DNA of 64,000 bases from Conus ventricosus (GCA_018398815.1 CM031616.1:71564690-71628689), one strand, 5' to 3'; shown: positions 23,374 to 35,996, numbered from the stretch's first letter. Numbers and translations are program-made. Notes: a model not told the origin generated them from the sequence alone.

Positions 23374-24640
23374 TTAGAACCGAAGCAAACATCCTGCCAC
23401 GACTCTTCCTCGACGAGAGGACAGTGGGGATGTCCTGAGCCACCGACACGGCGTGCTCATCGCACTCTCCCAACGACAGGGGTGTAAACCTGCCTGGCCC
23501 TGAGTTCGTCGCACGTACGCCTTCAGGAGGTTGGCGTGATACAGGCGTTCCTTCCCACGCACACGAATCCGGTAGTCCCAGTCACCCACCCGACTGCAGA
23601 CCACGAACGGACCCTGCCAAGCAAGCTGCAGCTTGTTTTCTTTTGGGGGAGGAGAAGCAACACCTCATCACCTGGCTCAAACCACCGTTCAACACTGCGT
23701 CGTCATACAAAGCCTTGTATTTGGTTCTTGCCGACTGCAAGTGTTGCTGAGCAAGCTGGCAAGTGTCAGCGATGCGGTTGCGTAGATCGACCACATATCG
23801 ACTCTCCTCCTTGACAGAAGGTTCCACATCATCGTGGGTCCACATCTGCTTCAGGATGTTGGTGGGTCCTCGCACTGTTCTGCCATACAGGAGTTCAAAT
23901 GGGGAAAACCGCATGCTTTCCTGTGGAACCTCCTGTAGGCGAACAGTTCAGCAGGAAGGAAACGATCCCACTCACGAGGTTGCTCTGCACATAGGCGACG
24001 CAACACTGCTTCAACGTCCCATTGAAACGTTCGACAAGGCCATTGGCCTGCGCATGATAGGGTGACGTTGTTTCCTTGTATATTGAGCAGAGTGTTAACC
24101 TCCTGCATGACTTCGGACAGAAACTGGGTCCCCTGGTCCGAAAGGATCTTCTTGGGCACGCCAGTGCGCGTCCATATCTGCCAGAGAGCTTCAGCTACAG
24201 TAGGGGCGTCGATAGTCCTAAGCGGACAGCTCTGGGTACCGAGTCGCGTAGTCACCACTACCAAGATGTAGCGGTGACCGCGATCGGATAGTGGCTTAAT
24301 GGGTCCCACCAGGTCGACACCGACCTTGCTGAATGGCTCCCCAACCAGAGCATGACCCTAGGGGAACACGCTTCAAGCGACCCTTAGGCGTTGTCCGTTG
24401 GCAGACATCGCAACTGCGGCAGTACTGCCTAACCTGTGAGTTCATCCCCGGCCAGAAGAAGTCCTGTCTTACTCGCTCGAGAGTCCGCTTGGAGCCCATA
24501 TGACCTGCCATGGGGGAATCGTGGGCCTGCCGGAGAAAGATTCTCTCAAGCTTTGGGGAACGACAAGCTGCTTGGCCACACGATCTGCCCGAGTGAAACC
24601 CTAAAGAGGATCCCCTTGTGGAGCTTGAAGCTCACCTTGG
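23374..24640 (-). pseudogene. Element B integrase, upstream of RT
   Basis: Minus-strand pieces give a full integrase. The zinc region is HMGSKRTLERV, FFWPG and CRSCDVCQ (24511-24390). Core first Asp is in VDLVGPIKPL (about 24300), second in ILSDQGTQFL (about 24120) and Glu in NGLVERFNGTL (about 24040). SPFELLYGRTVRGP follows. It ends with a GPY/F-like module, WQGPFVVCSRVGDWDYRI, and LYHANLLKAYV (about 23510-23625). It sits 5' of RT on the coding strand. Three or more frameshifts are present, some probably sequencing errors. Confidence 0.9.
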
Positions 24641-25209
24641 CGTGTCGGGCAGACTGAGTGGGACGATCTACCAGTTGTCGCAGGCGTTGGACATCCAAGT
24701 CCCTGGCCTGAAGACGGACGATGGAAGCAGGGTCGGCCTTTGCAAGAACCTCGTCAGAGATCGGCTGAAGAACGGGACGCAATTCCTGTTCCTGCTTCTT
24801 AGCTCTGGCGCGTGTGGTAACTCCCACACGCCTGTTACGGGCAGATCCGTAGACACGGACTGACTGCGTCCGTCTGCGAAGGTGATAGTATTCCCCTATG
24901 ATAAGGAATACAGAGGTCGCTCCACCGCGATGGGCCACACTTCGCCACAGAAGTAGGGGGTGAGATAGAAATGAGTACGGAAGGACGGGTGGAGGTAAAA
25001 CCCGCCTCCAACCCGCACACATCATAACTAGCGCCCCGCCGGGCCTCAGGGGAACCAATCTTATCAACAAAGAGCGTTGATGCTCCCGAATCCCTGATGG
25101 TGTCGACCAAGGAAGACCCAACAACAGAGAGAAACACTGGGCACTCTGTACCACTAGAAGCTTGGATGGACCCCACGTTAGCCGAGGCGCGAGGATGCTG
25201 GAAAGGACT
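24641..25209 (-). pseudogene. Element B protease and linker
   Basis: After the zinc knuckle the minus strand reads VDTIRDSGASTLFVDK (about 25060-25107), with DSG as the aspartic protease active-site triplet. A basic linker (TTRARAKKQEQELRPVLQ) leads into the integrase. Position between Gag and integrase supports the call; the second half of the protease is not clearly seen. Confidence 0.7.
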
Positions 25210-26690
25210 AGCCCCATGACTACCGGCGGCTTTAGGGCAATCTTTCCTAATGTGGCCGGGGCGACCACAAAGAAAACAAAACCGGGGTGCTGAAATCCCC
25301 GATGAACTGCTGCCTTGTTCACCTCGCTAGCGGTTGTCGGCGCCTTATTGCCACTAAATCTGTGGAGGGCTCCTCTCCGTATCTGGGCGATGCCATAAGC
25401 CCTGCGAGCTTCAGCAAACACCTCAGCGGTATGAATCGCAGCCGCGAAATCCTGAGGTGCTGTCTCGCCTATCCGGATCCTCAACTCTGGGGACACAGTG
25501 TTGGTGAGCTGTTCAATGAGGATCAGATCCTCCAGCTCCAACTAGCCAACTGACGCCAGTACCCTAGCGTTTTGCGCAGCCTATCACCAAACTGCACGAA
25601 GTTCTCGTCGTTATTCTTCTTCATGGACCTGAACTTCCTCCTGTACATCTCTGGGGTAAGGTGGAAACGCTTACGCAGAGCCAACTGCATGTCTGCATAA
25701 GACGCGCCTTCATTTAGAGTGAGCACACACTCCCTTGCAGCACCAGATAATCCAGAAAAAAGGTGCATAGCCTTTTGTTCCTCAGACAATTGGTATGAAC
25801 TAGCAACCTTGTCAAAATGCTCTAGGAACATATCAATGTCCTCACTAGGTCTGAACTCTGGAAGCTTTAACTTTGGGCCTCTACTCTATCGCTTGCCTGT
25901 CGATCAACCCCCTGATTTCAGGATGCGGGAGACCGCGAAAGAAGTTGTTCCATCTCCTCCCTGCGCAGAGCCTCCTGTCTAGCAGTCTCCTCTCTGCGCA
26001 GAGCCTCCTGTCTGGCAGCCTCCTCTCTGCGCGGGCCTCCTGTCTGGCAGCCTCCTCCCTACGCTGATCTAACTCTTCCGACGGAGAGCAGCCTCTTCCC
26101 TACGCTGAGCCTCTGTCTAGCAGCCTCTTCCCTACGATGAGCTTCCTGCATGTCTAGCTCTTCCCTACGGAGAGCAGCCTCTTCCCTACGGAGGGCCTCC
26201 TGTCTGGCAGCTTCCTCTCTGCGCTCTTCCCTACGCAGGGCTTCCTGCCTAGCAGCCTCTTCACTACGCTGCCGCTCCAGAAACATAAGGACAGAGGTGA
26301 TGTCCTGGGAAGGATTCACCACTCCCGACACGGGAGGATGACCCGTCTGACCCGTCCCTTGGGTCTCGACCTTACCATGAGGAAAGTCTCCCAGGGCCTA
26401 CTCCTTACGAGGGGAAGCATGGAGAAGAGAGGCTTCGGTTTCTGTGACTCAACAGAAGCCCACAGTTGTTTCACTATACTCTGACGCTTCCGAGCGCCAG
26501 TCGGGGTCTCAGCAGAAGATCCCCTAGTGAAGAAGTAGTGAAAGTACTCACTGGACTATCGGCTACAGCACTGGAATAAGTGGAAGTCACTGTAGTCGAA
26601 GTGCTGGTACTAATAGTAGGGGACTACATTCTGAAGACCCTTCTTCTTCGACGCACGAGTCGCTATACCACCAGCACCGGACGTCGCCAT
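25210..26690 (-). pseudogene. Element B gag
   Basis: It starts at the ATG at 26688-26690 (MATSGAGGIATRASKKKG). The middle has a long charged helix built from degenerate RREEAARQEAL repeats (about 25960-26280), probably a coiled coil. The capsid-like part is MFLEHFDKVASSYQLSEEQK and RKRFHLTPEMYRRKF (25831-25610). It ends with a zinc knuckle CFLCGRPGHIRKDC (about 25230-25275), spacing CX2CX4HX4C. Several frameshifts lie at about 26080-26600. Confidence 0.85.
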
Positions 26691-27376
26691 GACAACAATA
26701 TCCTATCGGTTTTCAAATACGGGGGAAAGACGATTCCACTTGAAAACAAAATATTTTAGGGGGGGGTGTTATATGTGTGTATGTGTGTGTCTGCGTGTGT
26801 GCGGACAAGTTCCGGCTGCTCCCACTCTGGCAACACCGCGCTCCACAGCACGAGCAACAGTGCGGTGGGGCTCACCGAAAAAAACAAAAAACAAAAACTA
26901 TGTCTGGCTGCCCCCACTCTGGCAACACCGCGCTCCACAGCACGAGCAACAGTGCGGTGGGGCTGGCCGGAAAAACAAACAAACTGGCAGACGGAATCCG
27001 GAGAGAGGAAAAAAAAAGACACTAACGTCCGATACAACCCCTGTACTCAATAACCCGGTAAAAAAAAACAAAAAAAACTGGCTAACTACAAAACAGGAAT
27101 GGCAGACTGAGCGCAACAGAAAGGCAATACTTACGGTCGTACCTGCGTAAGGCACCCGGCGGAGGAGGTCTGGTCGCGGTCGACTCCCCTGGTCTCACCT
27201 CGACTCCCCAAGTCACACCGGATGTTCCTTCAGGCCACCCAGAGACTCCCTTCACACTAGAGTCACCCAGCCAAACCACCCACGAACAAACACGACAAAC
27301 TAACTAAACGTATACAAAATAGACAGAACTAAACAGGTACTCCGCGAAACGAGAGAGGACAGTCAGAGCCCTTCAC
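26691..27376 (-). repeat. Element B leader with 67-bp direct duplication
   Basis: Bases about 26815-26875 and 26908-26968 are near-identical copies sharing CACTCTGGCAACACCGCGCT and AGCAACAGTGCGGTGGGGCT, spaced about 93 bases apart. No coding sequence is recognised. Confidence 0.75.
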
Positions 27377-27394
27377 ATCCCGGACGAGCCCCCA
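27377..27394 (-). other. Element B primer-binding site, tRNA-Pro type
   Basis: On the minus strand, four bases after the LTR, the sequence is TGGGGGCTCGTCCGGGAT. From memory this 18-mer equals the tRNA-Pro primer site used by several retroelements. Position and TGG start fit. Confidence 0.85.
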
Positions 27395-27398
27395 CAAT

Positions 27399-29578
27399 TG
27401 TCACGACGACCCCTGGAGGTCTGCCCTGACAGGATCGGTCTAGGTGGGAGTGAAGGGAGTGACTGACCTCACACGCCCCGCAAGAGACCACACAATAAAG
27501 ATTACGATTACAAACACCCCATTTATTCACACCAACATACAGTCATAAATAAGCATTCCAACACACACAACATGCACAATCACAATCAAGCATTTCAACA
27601 CACGACATACACACAATTAAGCATTCCAACACACACAGCATGCACAATTATAAATAAACATTTCACCATACGACGTACACAATCACAATCACAACATTTC
27701 AACACATATGACATTACACAATTATAAATAAACATTTCCAGCATCCATCCCTTTCCACACCATGGAGAGCCTCCACACCCTGCCTCTCCCAAGTCTAATG
27801 GGAGCACCCTGTCGCACTAGGTGCTCCAAACCGGGTCGGTTCTTGAAAAGAGTCGTTCACGGCCGACACCCTCGACACACACAAGCAGGCAGTGAAGAGC
27901 GCGTCCTGGGGGGGGGGGGGGGGGGGGGAAACGTGGCGTTGTTACTGGAGGTCCTGGACGGGGATCAGGGCCGGCCAGTCAAGCCGGGGGCTTTTCTACC
28001 AGTCCGCGGTCCCACCAGCGTGGCCTCAACAGCGCGTGGCACCAACCAGTCCGCGGTCCCAACCAGAGCGTGGCCTCAACCAGCACGTGGCACCAACCAG
28101 TCCGCGGTCCCAACCAGAGCGTGGCCCCAACCAGAGCGTGGCACCACCAGTCCAGACTCCGGGTGAAGCCCCCCCGGGAGGGGGGAAAACGTAGCTGGGA
28201 GGAGAGAAGAAAGGAGGGAAGGAAGGGCACTGGAACCCGCCGTCGTACAATCTGACCCATGCCGTTTAAATCCAACAGCCACTCGCATGATGGGCGAGGG
28301 AGGTCTACTAAATACACCAACAACACCACTCAACACAGACCTGAGCATAACACAGTAAACCAATCAATCAGGAATGTTCGTTAAAGTCTTCTTACACGAA
28401 GCAGGTAAAGACTGCATTAAATCAACAGGCTATAAAACAAATATGAATTATCTTCACCTTCTCTCACTCACGTTTAACAATTTCCTTTCTTAGGAAATAA
28501 ACCAACACAGCGACCATCGCTTTATAACTGCCACCACATTTGCAAATAAATAATTCAATGGCATAATTGTCACATTTTATAGCCACATTTCAAATAACAC
28601 AAATCTCCAACCACGCATCCGAACGACATATCATGCGTACGCACGCTGCAACATAAAACTCGTTCTTCTTGCACACACAAGCAGACGGTGGCGAAGGATA
28701 GAGTCCGGCGAATGTGACAAGGCGGACGAGCGGACCAAGCAAGTATCAACCCTGAATCACCAGGTTCTCTCCCATCCACACCGACTACCGCATCACGAGA
28801 TGCATAAACAGGAGAAAGAATTTTGGATATAATTTAGGATGGCCAGGTTTAAAGATTGAATAACCAGAGAAAAGGTCTCTAAACAATATTTCTTTTACAA
28901 TTTTGCAAACAAAGAAAATTGCGCAAAAGAGAAGAATAAGCCGGCTAACAACAACAAACCAAAACAAACAACCACGAAACTGATGCTTACCAGCTACCGT
29001 GGGTGACCCCGAAGAGGCGGGTCAAACGACTCTCTCTGCCCTCTGTCCAGTCGAGGGACAGAGGCACAGATGCGGAAAAAGAAGAAGTGATGTCCCTCTC
29101 TACAGGCCGACTGTAGGAATTGAAGATACCGACTGTACCTTCGACGATACGGTGAAGAACCAAGACCGGAGCAGGCGCTCCCAGAGACATCTTCCGCTCG
29201 AGTGAAGAGCTAACCTCCCTCAGCGATGGCGGCCAACATGCCACGCTACGTCACAGAGTGAGCATACTTCAAACTAAAAGAAATGAAGCACGTGCGACAG
29301 GTAAAAAGACAGGCGAGAGGCCGATAGACAGCAAGTTCGAGAGAAAGGTACCAGCCACCCGTGAACCTGCAGGATGAATAGCACGGGCAGTGGAATTAGA
29401 GAGAGAGAGTAGAGAGAGAGAAAGCAAACCGAACGTGAGCTGAACTACACCAAGGTGCAACCGCACCACAAGCCACACTAAGGGACGGACACGTGACAAC
29501 AACAACGATAATAAACAATGAATAATTCCGCCACCCGGTTGGGTCAAACGTCGTAGGCCTCGTGACAAACTCGTGACA
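27399..29578 (-). repeat. Element B LTR, right copy (5' LTR)
   Basis: 2180 bases matching 14780-16975. It contains a G run at about 27908-27928 and a minisatellite of about 50 bp at about 28010-28150. It ends CTCGTGACA, followed by the TCTGT target duplication. Confidence 0.93.
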
Positions 29579-29958
29579 TCTGTAAACGTCCACTGATCCT
29601 GGTAATGTTTCTTGACGCGCTCAGACTAGGCCGTCTGGTTCACTTGTTTACAGTCTGTAAACGTCCACTGATCCTGGTAATGTTTCTTGACGTGCTCAGA
29701 CTAGGCCGTCTGGTTCACTTGTTACAGTCTGTAAACGTCCACTGATCCTGGTAATGTTTCTTGACGTCCTCAGAATAGGCCGTCTGGTTCACTTGTTTAC
29801 AGTCTGTAAACGTCCACTGATCCTGGTAATGTTTCTGGACGTGCTCAGACTAGGCCGTCTGGTTCACTTGTTTACAGTCTGTAAACGTCCACTGATCCTG
29901 GTAATGTTTCTTGACGTGCTCAGACTAGGCCGTCTGGTTCACTGGTTTTACAGTCTGT
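29579..29958. repeat. 75-bp tandem array, right part (about 5 copies)
   Basis: Direct continuation of the array at 14034-14779 after element B, with cleaner copies. The first unit begins inside the target duplication. Confidence 0.93.
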
Positions 29959-30295
29959 TCATCTGCGGTGATGATTTTAGACTCTAAATAGAGTGAGCGG
30001 ATCAACGATGAGAATTGGAATAAAAACAAAAGCCGAACTCCAACACAAAATCCAACACGAACAGAAAAGGGAAGGTAAAGGTTGCAGGGACTGGGGGTGG
30101 GGGGGGGGGGGGGGTGGGGGTGGGGGGCGGTTGAGGAGAAGGGGGGGGGGAAGTGAGGGGAGAGAATCAACAAGCAGAGTTTGAGTGATGGGAAAGTAGA
30201 AAGAAACTCGTGGAGAGCGTGGCAGCAGAGAGTCCTCAGAAGAGAAGCCCCCTTCAAGCAAGTGTTTCGGCCCTTATCTCCTGACACTCTAGGGG
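29959..30295. other. Intron, G-rich, no gene
   Basis: A poly-G and GGGT stretch at about 30095-30160; otherwise nothing recognised. Confidence 0.6.
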
Positions 30296-30462
30296 GGTTG
30301 GGCCACACCCGGTTCATGACTCCGGATGTCCCTCTGCTGCCCTTTTTTTTTCCCCATCTTGGGACGAGCCATGGCTGGGATTCGAACCATGACCCTCTGG
30401 ACATGCTCATTTTCTACTTAATGACTCGCGCTTTAACCACTGAGCCACAGGGACACCTGATA
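30296..30462 (-). mobile_element. tRNA-derived SINE
   Basis: On the minus strand the head contains an A box, TGGCTCAGTGGTTAAAGCG (about 30428-30446), and a B box, GGTTCGAATCCC (about 30378-30389). That spacing and sequence are those of an RNA polymerase III promoter from a tRNA. No cloverleaf with an intact 3' end is present, so it is a SINE rather than a tRNA gene. Its head abuts the 3' end of the LINE at 30475. Confidence 0.8.
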
Positions 30463-30474
30463 TTTGTAGGAAAT

Positions 30475-33400
30475 TAAGCCTTATGAAGTTCACTTTTGTT
30501 CCTCCTTGACCAGATCCAGCTTGAAACACCTCTCTGCCACTTCTGCCATTGCTTTCAGGGCTCTGGTTTTTTCCTTCCCTGCAACTGAGAGCTGTTTCAT
30601 GAGGCTGTATGCAGACGTTCCTACAAATCCCTAGCTCCAATTTCTGCAGTGAGGACTTTGACCTGATAGCCTTCTCTCCTCAGGCAGTTTGCCAGATCAG
30701 CATACTTTTCAGTCTTGTAGATTGAGCTGCCTCCATTTTGTTCTCATATGGCACCGTGAGCTCGATCATGATCAGCTGCTTGGTTGACTTAGAGTGGACT
30801 AACTATGTCTGGTTCATGCCACTCTTGCTGATGATCTCTGGGTGACTCTTCCATTCTGGGTGGTCTGCAGTGCACTCCCAGTTCATCTGCCCCATCCAGC
30901 AGACTCTGCCAGCATGTTTCGAGTGGCACTGTTGTTCTTGGCCATGATTTGCTGCCTCCTGCCGTGAAGAATGTTGCGGTGCTTTGGAGTCCTGATTCTC
31001 CCTTTTGTGGTGTTGGTACTAGCCCAGACTACTTGTACAATTTCTTTGAGCACTTGGTTGTGCCTCCATGTGTACCTTCCTTGAGCCAGGGCTACTTTAC
31101 ATGAGCTTAGAACATGCTCCACTGTTTGTTTTTCATGGCAGAGGGGGCATGCAGGATCGTCTGTTTTCCCCCACTTCACCAGGTTTGCATTTGAGGGCAG
31201 AAGGTCATATGCAGATCTGAGAATGAAGCTGATCCTGAGAGGGGCCATGTGCCAAATGTCATTCCAAGTTAGACTTCTTTGGAGTGCATTCTCCCACGTT
31301 GTCCATTGCCCTTGCTGGCTCTGCTGGACTGCTTTTGGAGTCTTTTTGGTCTTCTTCTTTTCTCATCTCCTGAATCAGCATGTCTCTTTGGCTTTTCCTT
31401 TGGCCTTTGACCACCATTCAGTTTTGGTCACCCCAGTCCTTGTCTGTTGGTCTGTGTGTGTCCTGTTATTTCTCTGATCTTGAGACTTTCTTTTGCAGAA
31501 TCCATCGCCTCTTGACTTTCCATTTTCTGCCTGTCTTCAGCTGGGGCTTGATTGCTTCTACCACCTTGTCTCCTGAGTCCTCAGCATGCTTTGAAGTCTG
31601 ATCTTCCCTGCTTTGTATTCCTTCAGGATGGATTTCAGTGGTAGTTTGAGCTTTGCTTGCGACAGCACAGCGCGATGTCAGTCAGACAGGGTGGGACACC
31701 AAGCCATTTCCTTGTGAACTTGTTGATTTTGGCTTCCATTGCCTCCACTGTGCTGGTGCAGATGTCGTATATCATCAGAGGCCATAGGAGCTTTGGTATC
31801 AGCATGAACTGCAGACACCAGACCTTGTATTTGCCAGGGAGCCCACACTGGTCAATGGTCTCCAGCCTTCTTCCGCCATCTGCTTGGTTTCTTTTGCTCT
31901 TTGTGTGTCTTTCAGCGAATCATCATACCATCTTCCAAGGCTCTTGACTGGTTCTTCTGTGACTGTTGGAATGGCCTGGTTGGCAACACTGAAGACCACA
32001 GATTCGGCCACTTTTCCTTTCCTCAGTGAGAGACTCCGTGATTTCTTTGGCTTGAACTCATTCTGGATGAGGCAACTATGTCGTCCAGCCTCTCCAGCAC
32101 ATGACGTGTCTCGTCTTCTCTGGATGAAATCACTGTAGTGTCATCCATGAAGGCTTGAGAGGAGGCATCTTGTATCCTCGCCAAGGTCTGTTTGTCTCGC
32201 GTTGTTTGTTGCTGCTTTCAAGATGAGTTCCATTGCCAGCACGAACAGTATCGGGGAAATTGCACAGCCCATTGCAATGCCCACTTCCAAGTTGATCCAA
32301 TCAGTTGTATACTCCTTGGTAGAGAACCGCATTGAGAAGCCATTGAAGTACTTCTTGAGCATGTTGCGGATGTTCTTTGGCACATGGTACATCTCAAGAG
32401 CCAACTGTATCATCTCATGGGGCACAGATCCATATGCGTTTGCCAGATCAAGCCACACTACGTCCAGGTCTCTCTTTTCTGTTTTTGCTTTTTGGATTGC
32501 GTCCAGATCATTGTGGCGTGTTCTACACAGCCAGCCACGCCTGGGATGCACCTTTTGGACTGACACATCAAGTACTGTTTTCCATCAGGTACTTGGTCAG
32601 CCTTGCTGCCATGACAGAGAAGAAGATTTTCCCTTCGACGTTTCAGTAGTGATATTGGCCTGAACTGGCTGATGTCACTTGAGTTTTGCTCTTTGGGGAT
32701 GTACACACCATCTGCCGTCATCCACTGGCCGCTGATCTTCTGGTTTCTTCCAAGCCGATCGCAGCAGCCTGTGGAGCCACTCCAGCACCTTGGGACATTT
32801 CTTGTAAAGCTGGTAAGGTATTCCGTTTGGCCCTGGTGATGATTTGGCTCTGGCTTTGTCGACCACCTTCTTGATTTCCGCCAACGTTGGAGGCTTGCCA
32901 TTGAACTGTTCTCAGGGTTGGTTGGCCATACCAGACCTTGATGTCGAGTGGTGCTTTGCTCTGAGTCAGAGTAGTTTTCCTCAGATGCTGCTCAGAACTC
33001 CTTTGTCCCACACTTAGGGTCCCAGATTTTGGCTGCTCAAACAGTGTTCTGGCAAACTGGAAGGGGTCTCTGAAGAAGCGCTCTTGTGTCTTCTTCTTTT
33101 TGCTCTTCCTCTTCCTCGCAGATTCCGCTTTGCTGAGGGCGCTGTGTTTTTCTTTCAGGTCTTCCCACAGTTTTTCCAAGCCTTGTTTTTCAGCTGGCAT
33201 TGCGGTCTTCATTTGCTTCTTGAGGTTGTTCTTTTGGACTCTGATCTTGTCCATCTTTTCTTGCGTCTGGATTTCTTTGGAGGTGTTTTCTCTTTGGGTA
33301 GTTTTACTCCATAGGCGTCTCTACATGTGGCATACACAATGTCCCCATATTGTGGCTAGTTTGTGTTCCAGGGTGCTTTTCCCTATCAGTGCATCGAGTC

Positions 33401-33840
33401 TTTGGACGATTTTTGCATCCAGTTTCTCCAATCTTCAGTTTCGTTTGCTCGTGGCAGGTTGAGTTTCAGGCGCCTGGCATCGAGGGCCTGTGCAAATTCC
33501 TCATCCGAACCAACAGCGTGGATGTCCTTGGCACTGTGGTTTAAATCCTGGCCTTGGTCTTCCGACGTCTTATCTGCTGATGCAGTGCGCTGCTGTTCAT
33601 TCAGATGAGTCTTCACACATCCCATCTTTGTTCTGTGGATCTTCATGCCACGGGTGGTAGTGAAACGCTTTCCACAGACACATGGATATTTCATTTGGTC
33701 CATGTTCATAGTCCGTTTGGGATTTGCAGTCGTGATTGGTTGAGCACCGATGGATTCACCATTCTCTCCCCCTTTCGGTGAATCCTGGGAGCATCTTTTC
33801 CTTTTATTTAAGGTTTTACAAGACGGAACCAATTAGACGA
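30475..33840 (-). mobile_element. LINE with N-terminal zinc finger, RT and restriction-like endonuclease region
   Basis: Read on the minus strand. An N-terminal frame (33832-33386) has a C2HC-type finger, CVCGKRFTTTRGMKIHR then TKMGC. A basic linker follows (33254-33060). RT blocks are KSSPGPNGIPYQLYKKCPK (about 32800-32860), DISQFRPISLL, VWLDLANAYGSVPH (motif A, about 32425-32470), GIAMGCAISPILF and AFMDDTTVISS (motif C, about 32130-32160). The C-terminal CCHC reads CPLCHEKQTVEHVLSSC (about 31103-31155). The end region, ELTVPYENK (about 30740-30765) then a lysine-rich KYADL stretch and EIGARD, resembles the restriction-like endonuclease of R2/NeSL-type LINEs. Several frameshifts make it inactive as assembled. 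The clade is inference. Confidence 0.8.
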
Positions 33841-34679
<839 letters not shown>

Positions 34680-34735
34680 AAGTGTGTGTGTGTGTGGTGG
34701 TGGGGGGGGGGGGGTGGGGGCGAGTGTGTGGTATA

Positions 34736-34793
<58 letters not shown>

Positions 34794-34831
34794 TGAGTGA
34801 GTGAGTGACGTGAGTGTGTGTGTGTGTGTGT

Positions 34832-34871
<40 letters not shown>

Positions 34872-34892
34872 GTGTGCGCGCGCGCGCGCGCG
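34680..34892. repeat. Compound GT / GAGT / CG microsatellite
   Basis: GT tracts with a G run near 34700, GAGT units near 34791-34808 and a terminal (CG)n at about 34877-34892. Confidence 0.93.
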
Positions 34893-35002
34893 TTGGGGGA
34901 GGGGGGTGGTAACAGCCACCAAGGGTGCTGCTGAAATGAGTGATTCATGTGTAGTGAAGTGAGAACTGGGCCAGTCGTCTGCTATTCATGTTAGCCCGAC
35001 AG

Positions 35003-35996
35003 CTACCCACACTTTGTGTTGCATGCTGTCAGGTGGTGTCGTGAGATTTGTTGTCTGCATACCACACTTTGTGTGCATGTTGTCAGTGGTGTCGTCAGAT
35101 TTGTTGTCTGCATACCCACACTTTGTGTGCATGTTGTCAGGTGGTGTCGTGAGATTTGTTGTCTGCATACCTACACTTTGTGTGCATGTTGTCAGGTGGT
35201 GTCGTCAGATTTGTTGTCTGCATACCCACACTTTGTGTGCAAGTTGTCAGGTGGTGTAGTGAGATTTGTTGTCTGCATACCCACACTTTGTGTGCTTGTT
35301 GTCAGGTGGTGTCGTCAGATTTGTTGTCTGCATACCCACACTTTGTGTGCATGCTGTCAGGTGGTGTCGTCAGATTTGTTTGTCTGCATACCTACACTTT
35401 GTGTGCTTGTTGTCAGGTGGTGTCGTGAGATTTGTTGTCTGCATACCCACACTTTGTGTGCATGTTGTCAGGTGGTGTAGTGAGATTTGTTGTCTGCATA
35501 CCCACACTTTGTGTGCATGTTGTCAGGTGGTGTCGTCAGATTTGTTGTCTGCATACCCACACTTTGTGTGCATGCTGTCAGGTGGTGTCGTCAGATTTGT
35601 TGTCGCATACCCACACTTTGTGTGCATGTTGTCAGGTGGTGTCGTGAGATTTGTTGTCTGCATACCCACACTTTGTGTGCATGCTGTCAGGTGGTGTCGT
35701 GAGATTTGTTGTCTGCATACCCACACTTTGTGTGCATGTTGTCAGGTGGTGTCGTCAGATTTGTTGTGTCTGCATACCCACACTTTGTGTGCATGTTGTC
35801 AGGTGGTGTCGTCAGATTTGTTGTCTGCATACCCACACTTTGTGTGCATGTTGTCAGGTGGTGTTGTGAGATTTGTTGTCTGCATACCCACACTTTGTGT
35901 GCATGTTGTCAGGTGGTGTCGTCAGATTTGTTGTCTGCATACCCACACTTTGTGTGCATGTTGTCAGGTGGTGTCGTCAGATTTGTTGTCTGCATA
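35003..35996. repeat. 55-bp tandem array (about 18 copies)
   Basis: The unit includes TTGTTGTCTGCATACCCACA, CTTTGTGTGCATGTTGTCAG and GTGGTGTCGTCAGAT. Variants alternate GTCGTCAGAT and GTCGTGAGAT. The length 55 is not a multiple of three, so the long cysteine-rich frames through it are fortuitous. It ends 68 bases before receptor exon 3. Confidence 0.95.

Larger units (their letters stand above)
21290..23402. repeat. Right copy of the 2.1-kb block
   Basis: The cleaner version: long frames are intact here, including the transposase. It joins the rest of element B (integrase and gag) without a break. Confidence 0.85.
14780..29578 (-). mobile_element. Element B: Gmr1-like Ty3/gypsy LTR retrotransposon
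   Basis: Direct LTRs (14780-16975 and 27399-29578, about 2.2 kb each) begin TGTCACGAC and end CTCGTGACA on the plus strand. The 5-bp target duplication TCTGT is at 14775-14779 and 29579-29583. Read on the minus strand the order is gag (26690-25210), protease (about 25080), integrase (24640-23370), RT (23340-18100) and RNase H (17690-17330). Integrase again precedes RT. The RT is split by a Tc1-type transposon, and a 2.1-kb block around it is duplicated across the N gap. LTRs of the two ends differ mainly by indels, which suggests recent insertion plus sequencing noise. Real length without the transposon and the duplicate is about 10 kb. Confidence 0.93.

Noticed and set aside
30378..30446. 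tRNA gene
   Set aside because: A and B boxes are present, but no acceptor-stem pairing or full cloverleaf; better explained as a SINE head.
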